Positions 16,204 to 27,600 of a stretch of 64,000 nucleotides of DNA are shown here, in pieces. The DNA comes from Streptacidiphilus albus JL83 (GTDB lineage: Bacteria; Actinomycetota; Actinomycetes; Streptomycetales; Streptomycetaceae). The position numbers and the translations under genes were made by a program. The number at the start of each line of letters is the position of its first letter. Position 1 is the first letter of the stretch. Location of the stretch: positions 372,001-436,000 of the forward strand of contig NZ_JQML01000001.1 in NCBI RefSeq assembly GCF_000744705.1. The letters are read 5' to 3'. Below the pieces are notes generated by a model. That model saw only the letters and a list, made by a program, of their open reading frames with translations. It was not told the origin of the DNA and searched no databases.

Positions 16204-17670
16204 GTGTCGAAGTCATATCCAGTGCGGGAGCAAGGCACCTTTCGGGTGAAGGCTACAGGGTGGGATGAACGGCTGTCGGTGAAGGCCGACGGCAAGGGCG
16301 TGGTCGGACACGCCGGGGCGGCGCTGCTGCGCCGATGTGCGGACCGGACCGGGCTGACCAGTGCGCTGGGGAGGGTACTGCCGAGCGGCGTCGGTACCGG
16401 GTGGCGTGATCGCGGCCAGGTGGTGGTGATGCTCGCGGTCGCGATCGCGCTGGGGGCCACGAGCCTGCTGGACGCTGAGGCTCTACTGGCCCACCAGTCC
16501 GCGCTGTTCAAGGCTCCGGCCTCGGACTCAACGATGCGCCGCGCGTTGGCGGCGATCGATGACAGGGTCCTGGCGCGGATCGCGAAGGTCCGGGCACGGG
16601 TGCGTCGCCACGTGTGGAACCAGATCGCGCTGCGGCCCGGCGGATTCCCCTGGCTGAGCGTGGCGGGCAAGCGCCTGACGGGGTGGATCGTGATCGACAT
16701 CGACGCCACGATCATCACCTCGGCGTCCAGGAAGGCCGGGGCAGCGGCGACTTTCAAGCGGACGTTCGGCTTTCATCCGCTGGCCGCGTGGTGCCAGAAC
16801 ACCCAGGAGTGCCTGGCCATGCTGCTGCGCGAGGGCAACGCCGGCGCGAACACGGTCACCGACCACCTGCGGGTCCTGGCCGACGCCCTGCGCCAGGTCC
16901 CCGACTCCTCGGCCGCCAAGATCCTGATCCGGATCGACGGCGCGGGTGCCACCCACGACCTCCTGGACCACCTCGAAGCCCTCAACACCGCCCGCCGCAC
17001 CGTGCGCTACCTGGTCGGCTGGAAGATGACCGACGCCGACGAGACCGCCATCTCCCTGCTGCCGGACATCGCGTGGGGCGACACCCTGGCCCAGCACGGC
17101 ACCACCGTCCCCACCGCGCACATCGCCGAACTCACCGACCTGAGCACCCGCCCCGGCTGGCCCGAGGGCATGCGCCTGCTGGTCCGTCGCACCCGACCCT
17201 CTGCCCGGCAGGCCAAGAAGCTGACGGACTTCGAGCGCGCCACCGGCTGGCGCTACGCGGTCATCGCGACCAACATCCGCCACATGTGGGGCATCGCCGG
17301 GTCCCACCAGCCGCAGTGGCTGGACGCCGTCGCCCGGGCCAGGGCCCAGGTCGAGGACCGGGTGCGCTGCAACAAGGCCATGGGCCTGCGCAACCTGCCC
17401 TCCCAGACCTGGGACGTGAACCGCGCGTGGATGCTGACCTGCAACCTTGCCGCAGACCTCGACGCCTGGACCCGCCTGCTCGGCCTGCACGACGTCGACG
17501 ACCTGGCCGCCGCCGAGCCCGAGACCATGCGCTACCGGCTCTACCACCTCCCGGCCAAGCTCACCCGCCATGCCCGCCGCCGCTGGCTCACCCTGTCGCG
17601 CACCTGGCCCTGGTGCGACGCCTTCACCACCTGCTGGCAACGACTCGGCCTCCTACCGGCCCTCCACTGA
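16204..17670 (+). CDS. IS1380-family transposase
   Basis: 488-residue intact transposase. The N-terminus is VSKSYPVREQG. The DDE core includes WIVIDIDATIITSASRKAGA, then LIRIDGAGATHDLLDHLEAL, then YAVIATNIRHMWG and a C-terminal RAWMLTCNLAADL. This is the layout of IS1380 transposases, which use a DDE strand with the acidic residue in IDIDATI. The start is GTG at 16204. Terminal inverted repeats could not be placed. The right side seems to have been invaded by the next element at 17785. Confidence 0.85.
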   Translation: MSKSYPVREQGTFRVKATGWDERLSVKADGKGVVGHAGAALLRRCADRTGLTSALGRVLPSGVGTGWRDRGQVVVMLAVAIALGATSLLDAEALLAHQSALFKAPASDSTMRRALAAIDDRVLARIAKVRARVRRHVWNQIALRPGGFPWLSVAGKRLTGWIVIDIDATIITSASRKAGAAATFKRTFGFHPLAAWCQNTQECLAMLLREGNAGANTVTDHLRVLADALRQVPDSSAAKILIRIDGAGATHDLLDHLEALNTARRTVRYLVGWKMTDADETAISLLPDIAWGDTLAQHGTTVPTAHIAELTDLSTRPGWPEGMRLLVRRTRPSARQAKKLTDFERATGWRYAVIATNIRHMWGIAGSHQPQWLDAVARARAQVEDRVRCNKAMGLRNLPSQTWDVNRAWMLTCNLAADLDAWTRLLGLHDVDDLAAAEPETMRYRLYHLPAKLTRHARRRWLTLSRTWPWCDAFTTCWQRLGLLPALH

Positions 17671-17784
17671 CCTTCCATCACCCGACCGACGCGGAACAGG
17701 AAGGAGCAGAGCCCAGCCCCGGGAGCAGTGGAACCCCGGCGCAGCCGCAGCGAAACGCGAAGACCCGCACCGACATCGCAAGGA

Positions 17785-19264
17785 CACGGCAGCTGTAGAT
17801 CGTGATCTTTGGGTTCATGGGGTGCTGTCGGCGTAGGCGTGCCAGCGTTGGTGGCAGGCGCGGGCGCGGTGTTGGTGGCGGCGTCGCCAGGCGGACCAGC
17901 GCAGGACGTGGCCGGCGTCCCGGCGGGGCGTGGGGAGGATCAGTAGCCGGAGCAGGCGCAGGAGTTCGAAGCTGCTGAGTGGGACCAGCTCGAGCCCGGC
18001 GGGTGTGGGTTCGCCTGCTTCGAGGGCGGTGGCGACGGCGAGGAATGCGTAGGCGACCAGGGCGGCGGTGGACCAGCGGTGCCAGCTGGTCCAGGTGGTG
18101 ACCTGGCCTTTGTCCAGGCCGACGGTGTTCTTCGCGGCTTGGAAGTCTTCCTCGATCTTCCAGCGCAGGCACACGATGCCCACCAGCCGCGCCAGGCTCG
18201 CCGGTATCGGGCTCCAGCAACGGTAGTAGGAGACGGTTCCGGTGTAGCGGTGGCGGCGGGCCAGCAGCACCGAGACCCCGCCTTCCGCGTGGTCGGCGGG
18301 GGTGTCGTCGGGGTGGACGTCGAGCATGGCCCAGTCGTAGTCGCGTGCGCCCTTGCTGCCGGTTCCGGTGCGCATCCGCTGCCAGGCCCCCTTGGGGACC
18401 AGGGCTTTCGCCTTGGCGGCGGACAGCCTGGCGCCCGAGGGCAGGGTGAGGTGGTGGCTGCTGCGGACCGCGACTGCGTAGCCGAGGCCGAGCCGGCGGC
18501 AGGTGGTCCGCAGGGCCTTGGCGCCGTAGACCTCGTCCCCGGCGAAGAAGCTCGCGCGGACCCCGGCGGCGTGCGCCTTCTCCAGCATGGCCTGGGCCTG
18601 GGCGGTCTTGGTTGCGAACATCAACTCCTCTGGCACGCCCGTGTGTTCGCGACGCTCCTCGTCGGCGGCCCACTGACGGCCGAGGTAGTGGACGCGGTCG
18701 ACGATGGTGTGGCCGCGGCTGGTGGCGTAGGTGAGGTGGACGGCGACCTGGCACAGGCCGATCCCGCCGAGCGAGCCGGAGTACTGGTGGGCGGCGCCGA
18801 CCGCGTCGGTGGAGGACTTCGCGTCGCCGGTCTCGTCCGCGATCAGCACCGCGTCGCCGTCGTCCAGCGCGGCGACGGCCCAGGCGGCGGCCGCGTCCAG
18901 CACCGCTTCGTCGTCCCAGCTCGCGCGGGAGAGCAGGTGCTGCAGGCGGTGTGGGCCGCTGTGGCCGATCGCCTCGGCCAGGGTCCAGCAGTTGACGTTC
19001 TCCAGTTCCATCAGCAGCCCCTCGGCGAGCTGGCGGAACGTCGAACGCGTCTCCCGGCGGGGAAAACCGCTGGCCACAGCGCCCATGAGGTCCTCGAAGA
19101 GCTCACGGTGCCGGTCATGCGCTATCGTCGGCGCGGCAGCCGCCGCGTACTGATGTTGAGTCACATCTCGTCATGATCGCGGCGGCTGTCCTCATGCCCG
19201 CAGACGGCCCCGGCCTCGCTGACCAGGAGCAACACCACCGAGATCACGATCTACAGCTGCCGTG
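17785..19264 (-). mobile_element. IS701-like insertion sequence, copy 2 (5-bp duplication)
   Basis: 1,480 bp with perfect 24-bp terminal inverted repeats whose outer part is CACGGCAGCTGTAGATCG. It is flanked by the direct repeat AAGGA at 17780-17784 and 19265-19269. The intact repeats, open transposase and duplicated target argue for a recent insertion into the tail of the IS1380 unit. A 5-bp duplication differs from the CTAG of the other two IS701 copies. Confidence 0.85.
17815..19164 (-). CDS. IS701-like transposase, intact
   Basis: 449 residues. The DDE motifs are IADETGDAKSSTDAVGAAHQ, FFAGDEVYGAKALRTTC and WKIEEDFQAAKNTVGLDK, with a basic tail WSAWRRRHQHRARACHQRWH like that of other IS701 members. 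It is the only one of the three IS701-type genes here with an unbroken frame. ATG 19164 reads MTQHQYAAAAAP. Confidence 0.88.
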   Translation of the reverse strand: MTQHQYAAAAAPTIAHDRHRELFEDLMGAVASGFPRRETRSTFRQLAEGLLMELENVNCWTLAEAIGHSGPHRLQHLLSRASWDDEAVLDAAAAWAVAALDDGDAVLIADETGDAKSSTDAVGAAHQYSGSLGGIGLCQVAVHLTYATSRGHTIVDRVHYLGRQWAADEERREHTGVPEELMFATKTAQAQAMLEKAHAAGVRASFFAGDEVYGAKALRTTCRRLGLGYAVAVRSSHHLTLPSGARLSAAKAKALVPKGAWQRMRTGTGSKGARDYDWAMLDVHPDDTPADHAEGGVSVLLARRHRYTGTVSYYRCWSPIPASLARLVGIVCLRWKIEEDFQAAKNTVGLDKGQVTTWTSWHRWSTAALVAYAFLAVATALEAGEPTPAGLELVPLSSFELLRLLRLLILPTPRRDAGHVLRWSAWRRRHQHRARACHQRWHAYADSTP

Positions 19265-19292
19265 AAGGACAAACCGGTGCGAACCGAAACCA

Positions 19293-19370
19293 CTACCCAG
19301 CCGCGATCACAACAGACTCATCGAGGTCGATCAGGGCCCACTGCTCATCGGTGACATTGCCTCGCGCCAT
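19293..19370 (-). pseudogene. IS5-family transposase N-terminal remnant
   Basis: Only 25 codons remain. They start MARGNVTDEQWALID, the characteristic first residues of IS5-group transposases, and end in TAG after an unrelated stretch. The rest of the element is missing. It lies in the 338-bp gap between two IS701-type elements, where I see no other gene. Confidence 0.6.
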
Positions 19371-19450
19371 GACTGACTGCCTATCAAAACCGAGCCTCAT
19401 GGCGCAGGCCAATCATCAAACTCGAGATCCAAACTCCAGACAGGACCTAG

Positions 19451-20825
19451 TACTGCAACGACACTCCGTGACCTGAGGAGCGGTTGGGTCGTTGGATATC
19501 GTATGCTGGAAAACATAACTGACGGCTGGTCAGATGAGTTTGACGATTTCGTGTCCCGGTTCGCTGGTCGTTTCGGGCGAGTGGAGCCCCGGCGGCAGAT
19601 GATCTCCTACCTGCGGGGACTGCTCGGCGAGACGGAGCGGAAGAACGGCTGGACGCTGGCGGAAGCAGCAGGCGACGCCGGTCCGCAGGGAATGCAGCGA
19701 CTGCTGAACTATTACGCCTGGGACGCGGACGCGTTACGGGATGACATCCGCAATGCGGTTATCGAAGCCATCGGCGATCGCGAGCATGGAGTCCTCATTC
19801 TGGATGAAACGGGGTTTATGAAGAAGGGGGTCCGATCGGCGGGGGTTGGGCGCCAGTACTCGGGGACAGCGGGGCGAATCGATAATTCTCAGGTCGGTGT
19901 GTTTCTGGCGTACGGATCCAATCGTGGTCGGGCTCTGATCGACCGGGAGCTTTACCTTCCCAAGGACTGGACCGATGACCGTGAGCGGTGCCAGGCCGCT
20001 GGTATCGATGACAATGTCAACTTCGCAACCAAACCCGATCTCGGACTTCGAATGCTAAAACGCGCCGTTGACGCCGGAGTGCCGTTCTCCTGGGTGACTG
20101 GCGATGAGGTCTACGGTCAGACCGGGCGTTTGCGGCTTTGGCTGGAGGAAAACGACATCCCCCACGTTTTGGTCGTGCCAAAATCCCAGATGGTCATCAC
20201 CATGGAATTCTTCGGACAGGCCCGCGCTCACGAGCTGATCGGCGGCCTTCCGGCCAATGCCTGGCAACGTCTGAGCTGCGGTGATGGTGCCCATGGACCA
20301 CGGGAGTACGACTGGGCGGCAGCCCCGATCCGCCCCTGGCGTCTTGAGGGCTGGGACCATTGGCTGCTTGCCCGACGCAGTCTCACCGATCCTACGGATA
20401 TCGCCTACTACATATGTTTCTGTCCCACCGGAACCACGCTCCAAAAGCTTGCCTCGATCGCGGGATCGCGGTGGATGGTCGAAGAGTGCTTCCAGACATC
20501 GAAGAACGAGACCGGTCTTGACCACTACCAGGTCCGTGGATATACCGCGTGGTATCGGCATATCACCCTCTCCATGGCCGCCCTCGCATTTCTCGTCCTC
20601 CTTAGAGAGAAGGCCGCTAAAAAGGGGATCAAAATCTCGAACTGGTGAACTGTTGGTGCCCGTCAGCATGAACGAAGCACGACATCTTTTCAGCCGCGTC
20701 TGCTTTCCCAAGCGCAACGGAATCCACCATGCACTCGCCTGGTCGTTCTGGCGCCGAAAAGCTCAGGCTCGGGCCCGAATCAGCCACTACAAACGCAGAG
20801 GTCATACCGAAGTGTCGTTGCAGTA
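19451..20825 (+). mobile_element. IS701-family insertion sequence, copy 3
   Basis: 1,375 bp. Inverted repeats TACTGCAACGACACT and AGTGTCGTTGCAGTA mark the ends, with CTAG flanking both (19447-19450 and 20826-20829). It is divergent in sequence from copy 1 and visibly lower in GC. Confidence 0.85.
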
Positions 20826-20829
20826 CTAG
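19503..20829 (+). pseudogene. IS701 transposase, copy 3, frameshifted near the C-terminus
   Basis: The main frame (381 residues to 20648) has LILDETGFMKKGVRSAGVGR, VTGDEVYGQTGRLRL and WMVEECFQTSKNETG. It then stops early after KKGIKISNW. The basic C-terminus (MNEARHLFSRV, then WSFWRRKAQARARISHYKRR) follows in the +1 frame to 20829. The A/G run at 20616-20633 is the likely indel site. The final TAG is supplied by the CTAG target duplication itself. Confidence 0.8.
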
Positions 20830-20847
20830 TCCGCGTCTACCACGAGG

Positions 20848-21024
20848 CGGTGGGAGCACGAGTCCGCGTACTACGCCCTCCGCCACACGATCATGCAAGG
20901 GCGCGTCCTGCGGTCGGGCGACCCCGCCGGCGTGCGGCGATGGTCGAGGCCGCCGAGTCCAGGACCGGTACGGACCCGGACCGCTGCAGCTTCACAGTGG
21001 CCCTCCATGCCGCCCGCGAAATTA
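20848..21024 (+). pseudogene. IS4-type transposase remnant
   Basis: Two short fragments in different frames, RWEHESAYYALRHTIMQGRV and then RAAMVEAAESRTGTDPDRCS followed by FTVALHAAREI. They match the C-terminal part of IS4-group transposases (the E-containing helix YAQRWEHESAYY-like and the closing helices), with an internal deletion near 20,935. It was presumably flattened by IS701 copy 3. Confidence 0.55.
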
Positions 21025-21086
21025 CCTATCAACCTCTCAGGTGGAGCGTATATCTTATCGACAACCACAGGCTATTCGAAAAACAC

Positions 21087-21686
21087 CTACACAGCCGGCG
21101 GCCCAGAGGATACCGACAAGCCCTCTCGCAGCCAATCCGACTCCATGATCCACCACATCCGGGGCCCAGTTAGCCACTCGGACGCCGGGTGATCGCCATG
21201 GAGCACATTAAGGAGAAACGCCACCATTCCACCCTCGAAGCGGTAGGTAGTGGCAGCGCCTCGCGCCCACATGATCACCGGCCATCGGTCCGGATCCGGA
21301 TCCCCCGTCAACCAAAAGAAAATATCGCCGTCCTCATTTTCACCCCAGGCCAGCAGACCACCTGACGCCGGATGGATTGGATAGACCACCCCACCCCAAT
21401 AGTCCTCATCGGCACCATCGAATTCAAAGAGCGGCCTAAAGTCCGAATGAGTTCTGTCAACGAACCGATTAAAACCGCCATTACTTAGGCTTGGAGCATA
21501 AACGAAGAACCTCGGCTCATCAAGTGCCGTATAAATTACCCCACCGCCATAGCGGCCGACAAATTCCCGATAATCCCCGGGGAAATCGATGCCAATTTCT
21601 GCAGCCGCGCCCTCCCAGGGCGGCGAGGATACGCCGCCCTCTGGCGGCGGCAGAAACCTGGCAAGGTCATCAAGATCCGCACTCAT
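21087..21686 (-). CDS. SMI1/KNR4 (SUKH) family immunity protein
   Basis: 199-residue acidic cytoplasmic protein. The SUKH core is visible as AAAEIGIDFPGDYREFVGRY near residue 30, then GGLLAWGENEDGDIFFWLTG and DPDRWPVIMWARGAATTYRF. Its start lies 8 bp after the stop of the RHS toxin on the same strand, the standard toxin-immunity order. It is expected to bind and neutralise the nuclease tip in the producing cell. ATG 21686 is preferred over the ATG six nt earlier because AGGG is correctly spaced. Lower GC matches the toxin tip rather than the RHS core, suggesting the two travel together. Confidence 0.85.
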   Translation of the reverse strand: MSADLDDLARFLPPPEGGVSSPPWEGAAAEIGIDFPGDYREFVGRYGGGVIYTALDEPRFFVYAPSLSNGGFNRFVDRTHSDFRPLFEFDGADEDYWGGVVYPIHPASGGLLAWGENEDGDIFFWLTGDPDPDRWPVIMWARGAATTYRFEGGMVAFLLNVLHGDHPASEWLTGPRMWWIMESDWLREGLSVSSGPPAV

Positions 21687-21694
21687 ATGCATCC

Positions 21695-24600
21695 CTAGTT
21701 TCCAAGATTCGGATACTGGTTATCCCCAGTGTTAGGCACGTACACTGAGCCAACTCCCAATGGAGCTCCGGTCGCCTGGCTTTGCGATAGATAGCTTAGC
21801 CAGAATCCCAGAGGAATGGTGCTCGTCGCAGTCGCATATCTCGGCATGGCGACATAAATAAGAGCAGAATTCCCCGCAGGCTTCAACTGCCCCTGCGCTT
21901 GCGTTTCAAACTGGCGCATCGATCCGCTGCCCACATTCGTGCTCCGCCAGCAGGGTGCAACGTTGTCCAACGCACCGCTCCCTCCCAAGACCGATGGAGC
22001 CAAGTGGCAACTGTTGAGCCTACTCCTATTGAGCGCGGCCAGCTGCTGCGCAGGGGAATCGGGAGCCATGCTTCGCGGTATTTTCGCTCTGTTGTGCTTA
22101 CTGTTGGTCTTGGTTGCGCAGACCACAGAACCTTCGGAGCGTCCATCATATCCGGTCGGCTCATAGTAGGCCCAGCCACCGTTCTGAGCGTTCGACTGAG
22201 AGCCTGGCATCGGGTTGTTCGCACAGGTCTGAGGATCGTCGTTGGAAGTCGGAGTGCATGAGGAGACGGCACACGTGGCGGCTGTTGCAAGTGCGGACCC
22301 TATGACCAGTGTTGAGGTGCTGACGATGTTGCTTAGGCTGCCGATGTTGATCAGCGAGGATGGCGGTTGTGCAACGTCGATTGAGTGGATATCGAGGGTA
22401 GCGTGGCCTATGTGTTCTGTGAGCGTCCTGGCTTCAGCCGCAATTTCGGCAGCCTCTGCGGCCGCTGCCGCTGCTGCGGCGGCGGCAGCGGCAGCAGCTG
22501 CAGCTACAGCTACAGAGACGCCGCCCCCAGCCCTACCGCCGCCACCGCCACCGCCACCGCCACTTTGCGTTACGGGTTCCATCGTGTTGCAGGGGATGAG
22601 GAGGGGCGGCCCACATTGCTGGCCTGAACCGCCGAGGAGTTGATTCATTCCCGACGAGTTGAGCTGCAACTGCGAGCAGCTGACGCCGTAGAGACCGGTG
22701 CAGGTGTCGCTGTCGTTGCCGGCCTGCATCGGTTGAAGCACGCTCCACACGGCGTCGCAAATCAGTGAGGCTACCTCGAGGTAGCTGCACTGATTATGTC
22801 CGCTTGGATCGGCGCCGGTGGTGGGGTTGTCGTTGGCGTAGGTGTAGGGGTTGGCGTTGACGCTGGAGCCGACTGGTGAGTTGCTCTGGGTGTCGGCGGA
22901 GTTGAAGCTGCCGGTGCCGGGCTGGTACCAGCGGGCGGCCATGTTGACCTGGCCGGTGGTGGGGTCGGTGTATTCGCTCTGGTAACCGAGGGTTCCGGTG
23001 AGGGTGGGGGTGCCGACGGGGTTGCCCCACGGGTCGTAGCTGGCGGAGCCGGTGAGGGTGGTGGCAGCAGCGGTGAACTGGGCGGTGATGTCGTCGTGGG
23101 CGTCGGTCATGGCGAGGGTGGCGCCGGTGCCGGGGGTGTTCTCGCCGGTGACGTTGCCGGAGGGGTCGCGGCTGTAGGTGGTGGTGCCGTCGGAGGCGAC
23201 GTCGTTGTCCTGGCCGGAGTAGGCGAGGGTGGTGGTGCCGGAGGTGATGGCGCGGCCGAGGGCGTCGTAGGTGTAGCTGGTGGGGCCGGCGGTGGCTTCC
23301 TGGCCGTAGGCGTCGAAGCTGTAGGCCATGGTGGAGTTGTTGGCGGTGACGGTCTTGCCGTCGAGGGTGCCGCGGGCGGTGTAGCTGTAGGTGGAGGTGC
23401 CGTCGGAGGTGAGTTCGTCGCGGGCGTCGTAGGTGTAGGTGGTGGCGCCGGCGGTGAGGCGGTTGCCGTTGTCGTCGTAGGTGTAGCCGGTGGTGGTCGT
23501 GGTGGTGCTGCCGGCGGGGGTGGTGGCCCAGGAGGTGAGGCGTCCGGCCTGGTCGTACTGGTAGGTGTTGGTGGAGGCGCCGGTGGTGCCGGTGGTGGTC
23601 TCGCCGGTGAGCTGGTCGCCGTTGTTGTAGGTGTAGGCGATGCCCGCGACGGTGGTGCCGGCCGCGGTGGTCAGGGTGTCGTTGTTCAGGTGGTGCAGGG
23701 CGTCGTAGCCCAGGTTCTGGGTGTCGCCGCCGGTGCCGTAGCTGATGCTGGTGGGTTGGGACAGCGGGTTGTAATGGTAGGTGAGTTGGGTGCCGGTGGC
23801 CGCGTCGGTGTCGGTGGACAGGCGGCCGTCGGCGTCGTAGCTGTAGCTGCTGGTGCCCGACGCGTCGGTACGGGTCAGCGGGTTGCCGTCGGCGTTGTAG
23901 CTGAAGGAGCTAGCCCCTGCCTCGCCGGTGGCGGTGAGGAGCTGTCCCAGGGCGTTGGTGGCGTAGGTCTCGGTGCTGGAGCCGACCGAGCTGCCGACGA
24001 GGTACTGGTTCAGGGAGTAGGAGAAGCCGCGAGTGGCGGTGGGGGCGTCGGCGCCGGTGCCGCTCTGGGCGGTCAGGTCGCCCAGGGCGTCGTAGCTGTC
24101 GGTGACCGTCACCCCGCCCGGGAGGTATTCGTTCGCGGTGTCGCCGTCGCCGTCGTAGGCGAGGTAGGTGGTGGAGTTCGCAGCGCCCGAGTAGGCGGAG
24201 GTGGCGGGCGCGGTCTTCGACTCGGGCAGGTTCCAGGGGGTGTAGGTCGTGTAGGCGGTGTCGGCGGTGGTGCCGGCCGCGTTGCCGTTGCCGTCGGTGT
24301 ACGCGGTCTGGTTGCCGTCGGCGTCGTAGCCGTAGGTAGTGGTGATCGAGTGGGTGGCGGTGGTCGGCTCGACCTGCTCGGTCAGGTCCCCCAGTGCGTC
24401 GTACTGGTAGGTCTCGGTGGTCTGCAGTGCGTTGGTGCTGCTGCGCAGGTCGCCGTCGTCGTCGTAGGTGGCGCTGGTGGAGCGCAGGACCGTGCCGGCC
24501 GGGTTCTCGTCGGCGGTGCCGGTCTCGCGCCCTGCGGCGTCGTAGGTGGCGGTCTGGACGCTCTGGTCGGGCAGGACCGTCTTGGTGGTGTCGCCGTTCA

Positions 24601-27600
24601 GGTCGTACGTGTAGTGGGTCGTGTCGCCGCTGGTGTCGGCCGACGAGGTCTTCTGGCCGAGGTTGTCGTAGGTGTAGGAGGCGGTGACGCCGGTTGTGGA
24701 GACGCTCGAGGCGACCTCGCCGGCGGTGTTGTAGGTGTCGGTGGTGCCGACCTGGGTCTGGGTGGTGGTGGAGGTGTAGACGTTCTCGGACGTGGTCTTG
24801 GGGCGGCCGAGGTCGTCGTAGCCCTGGTTGGCCACGCTCCCGTAGGGGTCGGTGGAGGTGAGCTGGTCGCCGCCCAGGTCGTAGGTGTAGCTCCAGGTGC
24901 CCTGCGTCATCGTGCCGCCCGCGTCGATGGCGGGGTTGGTCTGCGAGACGCGGTCGTCGAGCTGGTCGTAGGTGTAGTCGGTCTCGTTGCTGTCGTTGTC
25001 GACCTGCTTGGTCAGGTCGTTGTCGGCGTCCCAGCTCCAGGTCGTGGTCGAGGGGACGGGGCTGCTGGCGCCGTGGGGAGTGTAGGACGGCAGGGTCGTG
25101 GCGGACTTGCGGCCGTCCAGGTCGTACGCGGTCACGGTGATGTTGCCGCGCGCGTCCTCGCTCTGGGTGCGGTCGCCGAAGGTGTCGTAGCCGTCCAGGG
25201 TGGTGGGGGCGGTCGGGCTGGTCGCGCCGGTCGTCGGATCGGTTGTCGTGATCGTCGGGGCGACCGTGGTCGAGAGCTGGCCCGCCGCGTCGTAGGTGTA
25301 GCTGGTGGTCTGCGTGTCGGGGTCGGTCATGGTCAGGACCAGGCCGCGCTCGTCGTAGGTCCAGCCGGTGGTGAGCGTGGTCGTCGCGTTGACGTACTGG
25401 GCGGCGGTCTTCTTGTCGCCGTCGGGGTAGTACGTGTAGGTCCACTGCTGTGCCGGGTCGCCGGCGGCGTCGGTCTCGTCGGAGGTCAGGACGTGGCCGT
25501 CGAGGTCGTAGGTGTAGCTGGTGGCCCGGTCGGCGGCGCTGGGGTCGACGGTGGTGGTCAGCGTGCGGTCGTCCGCGTCCCAGGTGTGGTCGGTGGTCAG
25601 CGTGCCGTTCTTGGTGACCTGCGCAGTCAGGTTCCCGGCGGGGTCGTAGCTGTCCTGTTCGTCGATGTAGCCGGTGTCGGCCGAGCCGGTGTCGGTGACC
25701 TGCTTGGTCAGCCCGTTGTCGTAGTAGGCGTAGGTGCGGGTGACGCCGATGGCGTTGGTCACCGTGGACAGCCGGCCGCCCGGGTCGTAGGCCCGGCTCT
25801 CCAGCAGCTGAGCGACGGGGGCCTGCGCGGTCGCGGTCGAGCCGGTGTAGTTGCTGAGCGTGGTGGTCAGCAGGCGTCCGTCGGCATCGTGGGTGTAGGC
25901 GTACTGCTGGCCGCGGGGCTGGATCTCCGAGGACAGGTTCCCGTAGGAGTCGTAGAAGTACTGGGTCTCGTAGAGCATCGGGTCCGTGGACGTCGCCAGT
26001 TCGCCGTGGCTGTTGTAGGTGTCGACGGTCGGGCGCGAGGGGTCGCCGCCGGTGGTGTCGGAGACCGTGGTGGTCAGGGTGTTGCCGTCGGCGTCGTAGG
26101 TGTACGTCGTCTCCTTGGTGTGGACGACGTTGTTCCCGATGGCGTCGACGGCCCCCGGGTCGGTCTCGGTGAGCACGCGCCCGAGCGGGTCGTAGGTGTA
26201 GCTGGTGACCGGGTTCGTCGCCAGGTTCCCGGCGAGGGTCTTGGTCAGGACCCGGCCGAGCTGGTCGTAGGAGTACGTGGTCGTCAGGCCGCGGGGGTCG
26301 ACGACGGTCGCGAGGTCGCCGTCCGCGAAGTAGGTGTACGCGGTCTTCGCGCCGCCGGGCGTGGTGGTGGAGGCCAGGAGTCCCACGGGGACGTCGTCGA
26401 CGCCGTTCGCGTCGGGCGTGGTCGCGGTGGTGTACGTGTTGGCGGTCGTCAGGCCGCCGGTGTGGCCGGTCACCGCGGGCGTGGTCTCGGTGAGCCGGTT
26501 GCCGTTGGTGTCGTAGGTGTAGGACGTCTGGTAGGTCGTGTCCGTCGCGCCGGCCGAGCGGCCGTCCGAGGAGGTCAGCATCTCGTCGTTGCGCGGGTCG
26601 GTGGCCGACGTGGTGTCCAGGTAGTACGTGTAGTACGACGTGGAGCACAGGCTGGTGGCCTGGTCCTGGCAGGTGGTACGGGACACCACGTCGCCACGTG
26701 CGTTGTTCCCGGTGGTGGTGGTGTCCCCGTTCGGGTCGGTCACGGTGGCCAGGAACCCGCTGGCGTCGTAGCCGTAGGACGTCGTCGCGCCGGTGGCGTC
26801 GGTGCTCGACAGGATCCGCCCGCCGTTGGACAGGTCGTACGAGCTCGACATGACCTTCTGGCCCGGGTCGGTCACCTGCACCGTCTCGGTGGCCGCCGTG
26901 CCGGCGGACTGCTGGGCCGCCGACCACTGCGCGCCGACCTGCGCGGCGGTGAGCGCGGACGTGTACACGGCGGTCTCGGCCATCGAGCCGTCGAAGTAGA
27001 CGGTCGAGCTCTCTGGCAGGGCGTCCCAGCCGATGCCGGTGACCCCCGCACCCAGCGTCAGGTACGGCATGCTCGTGAGCGCCAGGCTGGTGGCACTGCT
27101 CGTCGCCACCTGGCTGCCGTCCAGGTAGAGAACCTGCTTGGTGCCGGTCGCGGTGATCACCGCGTGGTGCCACTTGCCGTCGGTCACGCCGGCGGTGGAC
27201 GCCATCTGCGTGATCCCGGTGCCCCAGAACTTGCCGTAGAGCTTTCCGTCGGTACCGACCCACAGCACCGGTGCCGCGGCGGCGAAGGACCCGGCCGACA
27301 GCACGTCACTCTCCATGCCCACCAGCACGCCGCCCCCAGTCGCGGTCTTGAACCACACCTGCGCCGAGACCGCGGAGGCCGTGGACGTCAGGTCCTGGGG
27401 AAGTTCCACATAACTGTCGGTGCCGTCGAACGACGCGGCTGTGGGCGCGGTGCCATCCGTCGCGGAGAACGGGCCGCCGCCCCCGAGTGTCGTGTTGTTG
27501 TAGGTGCCGTCTCCGCCGTTGACCTCGTCCGCCGCGTACGTCGACCCGGCCTCGTCGCCGAGCTGCCAGTACCCCTCAGGGCCGTCGCCCAGCACCGCGG

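Noticed and set aside
23000..26500. Repeated GTAGGTGTAG-like units that could suggest a CRISPR array
   Set aside because: Spacing is irregular and in frame with the YD repeats (YTYD codons); no conserved leader or cas genes.
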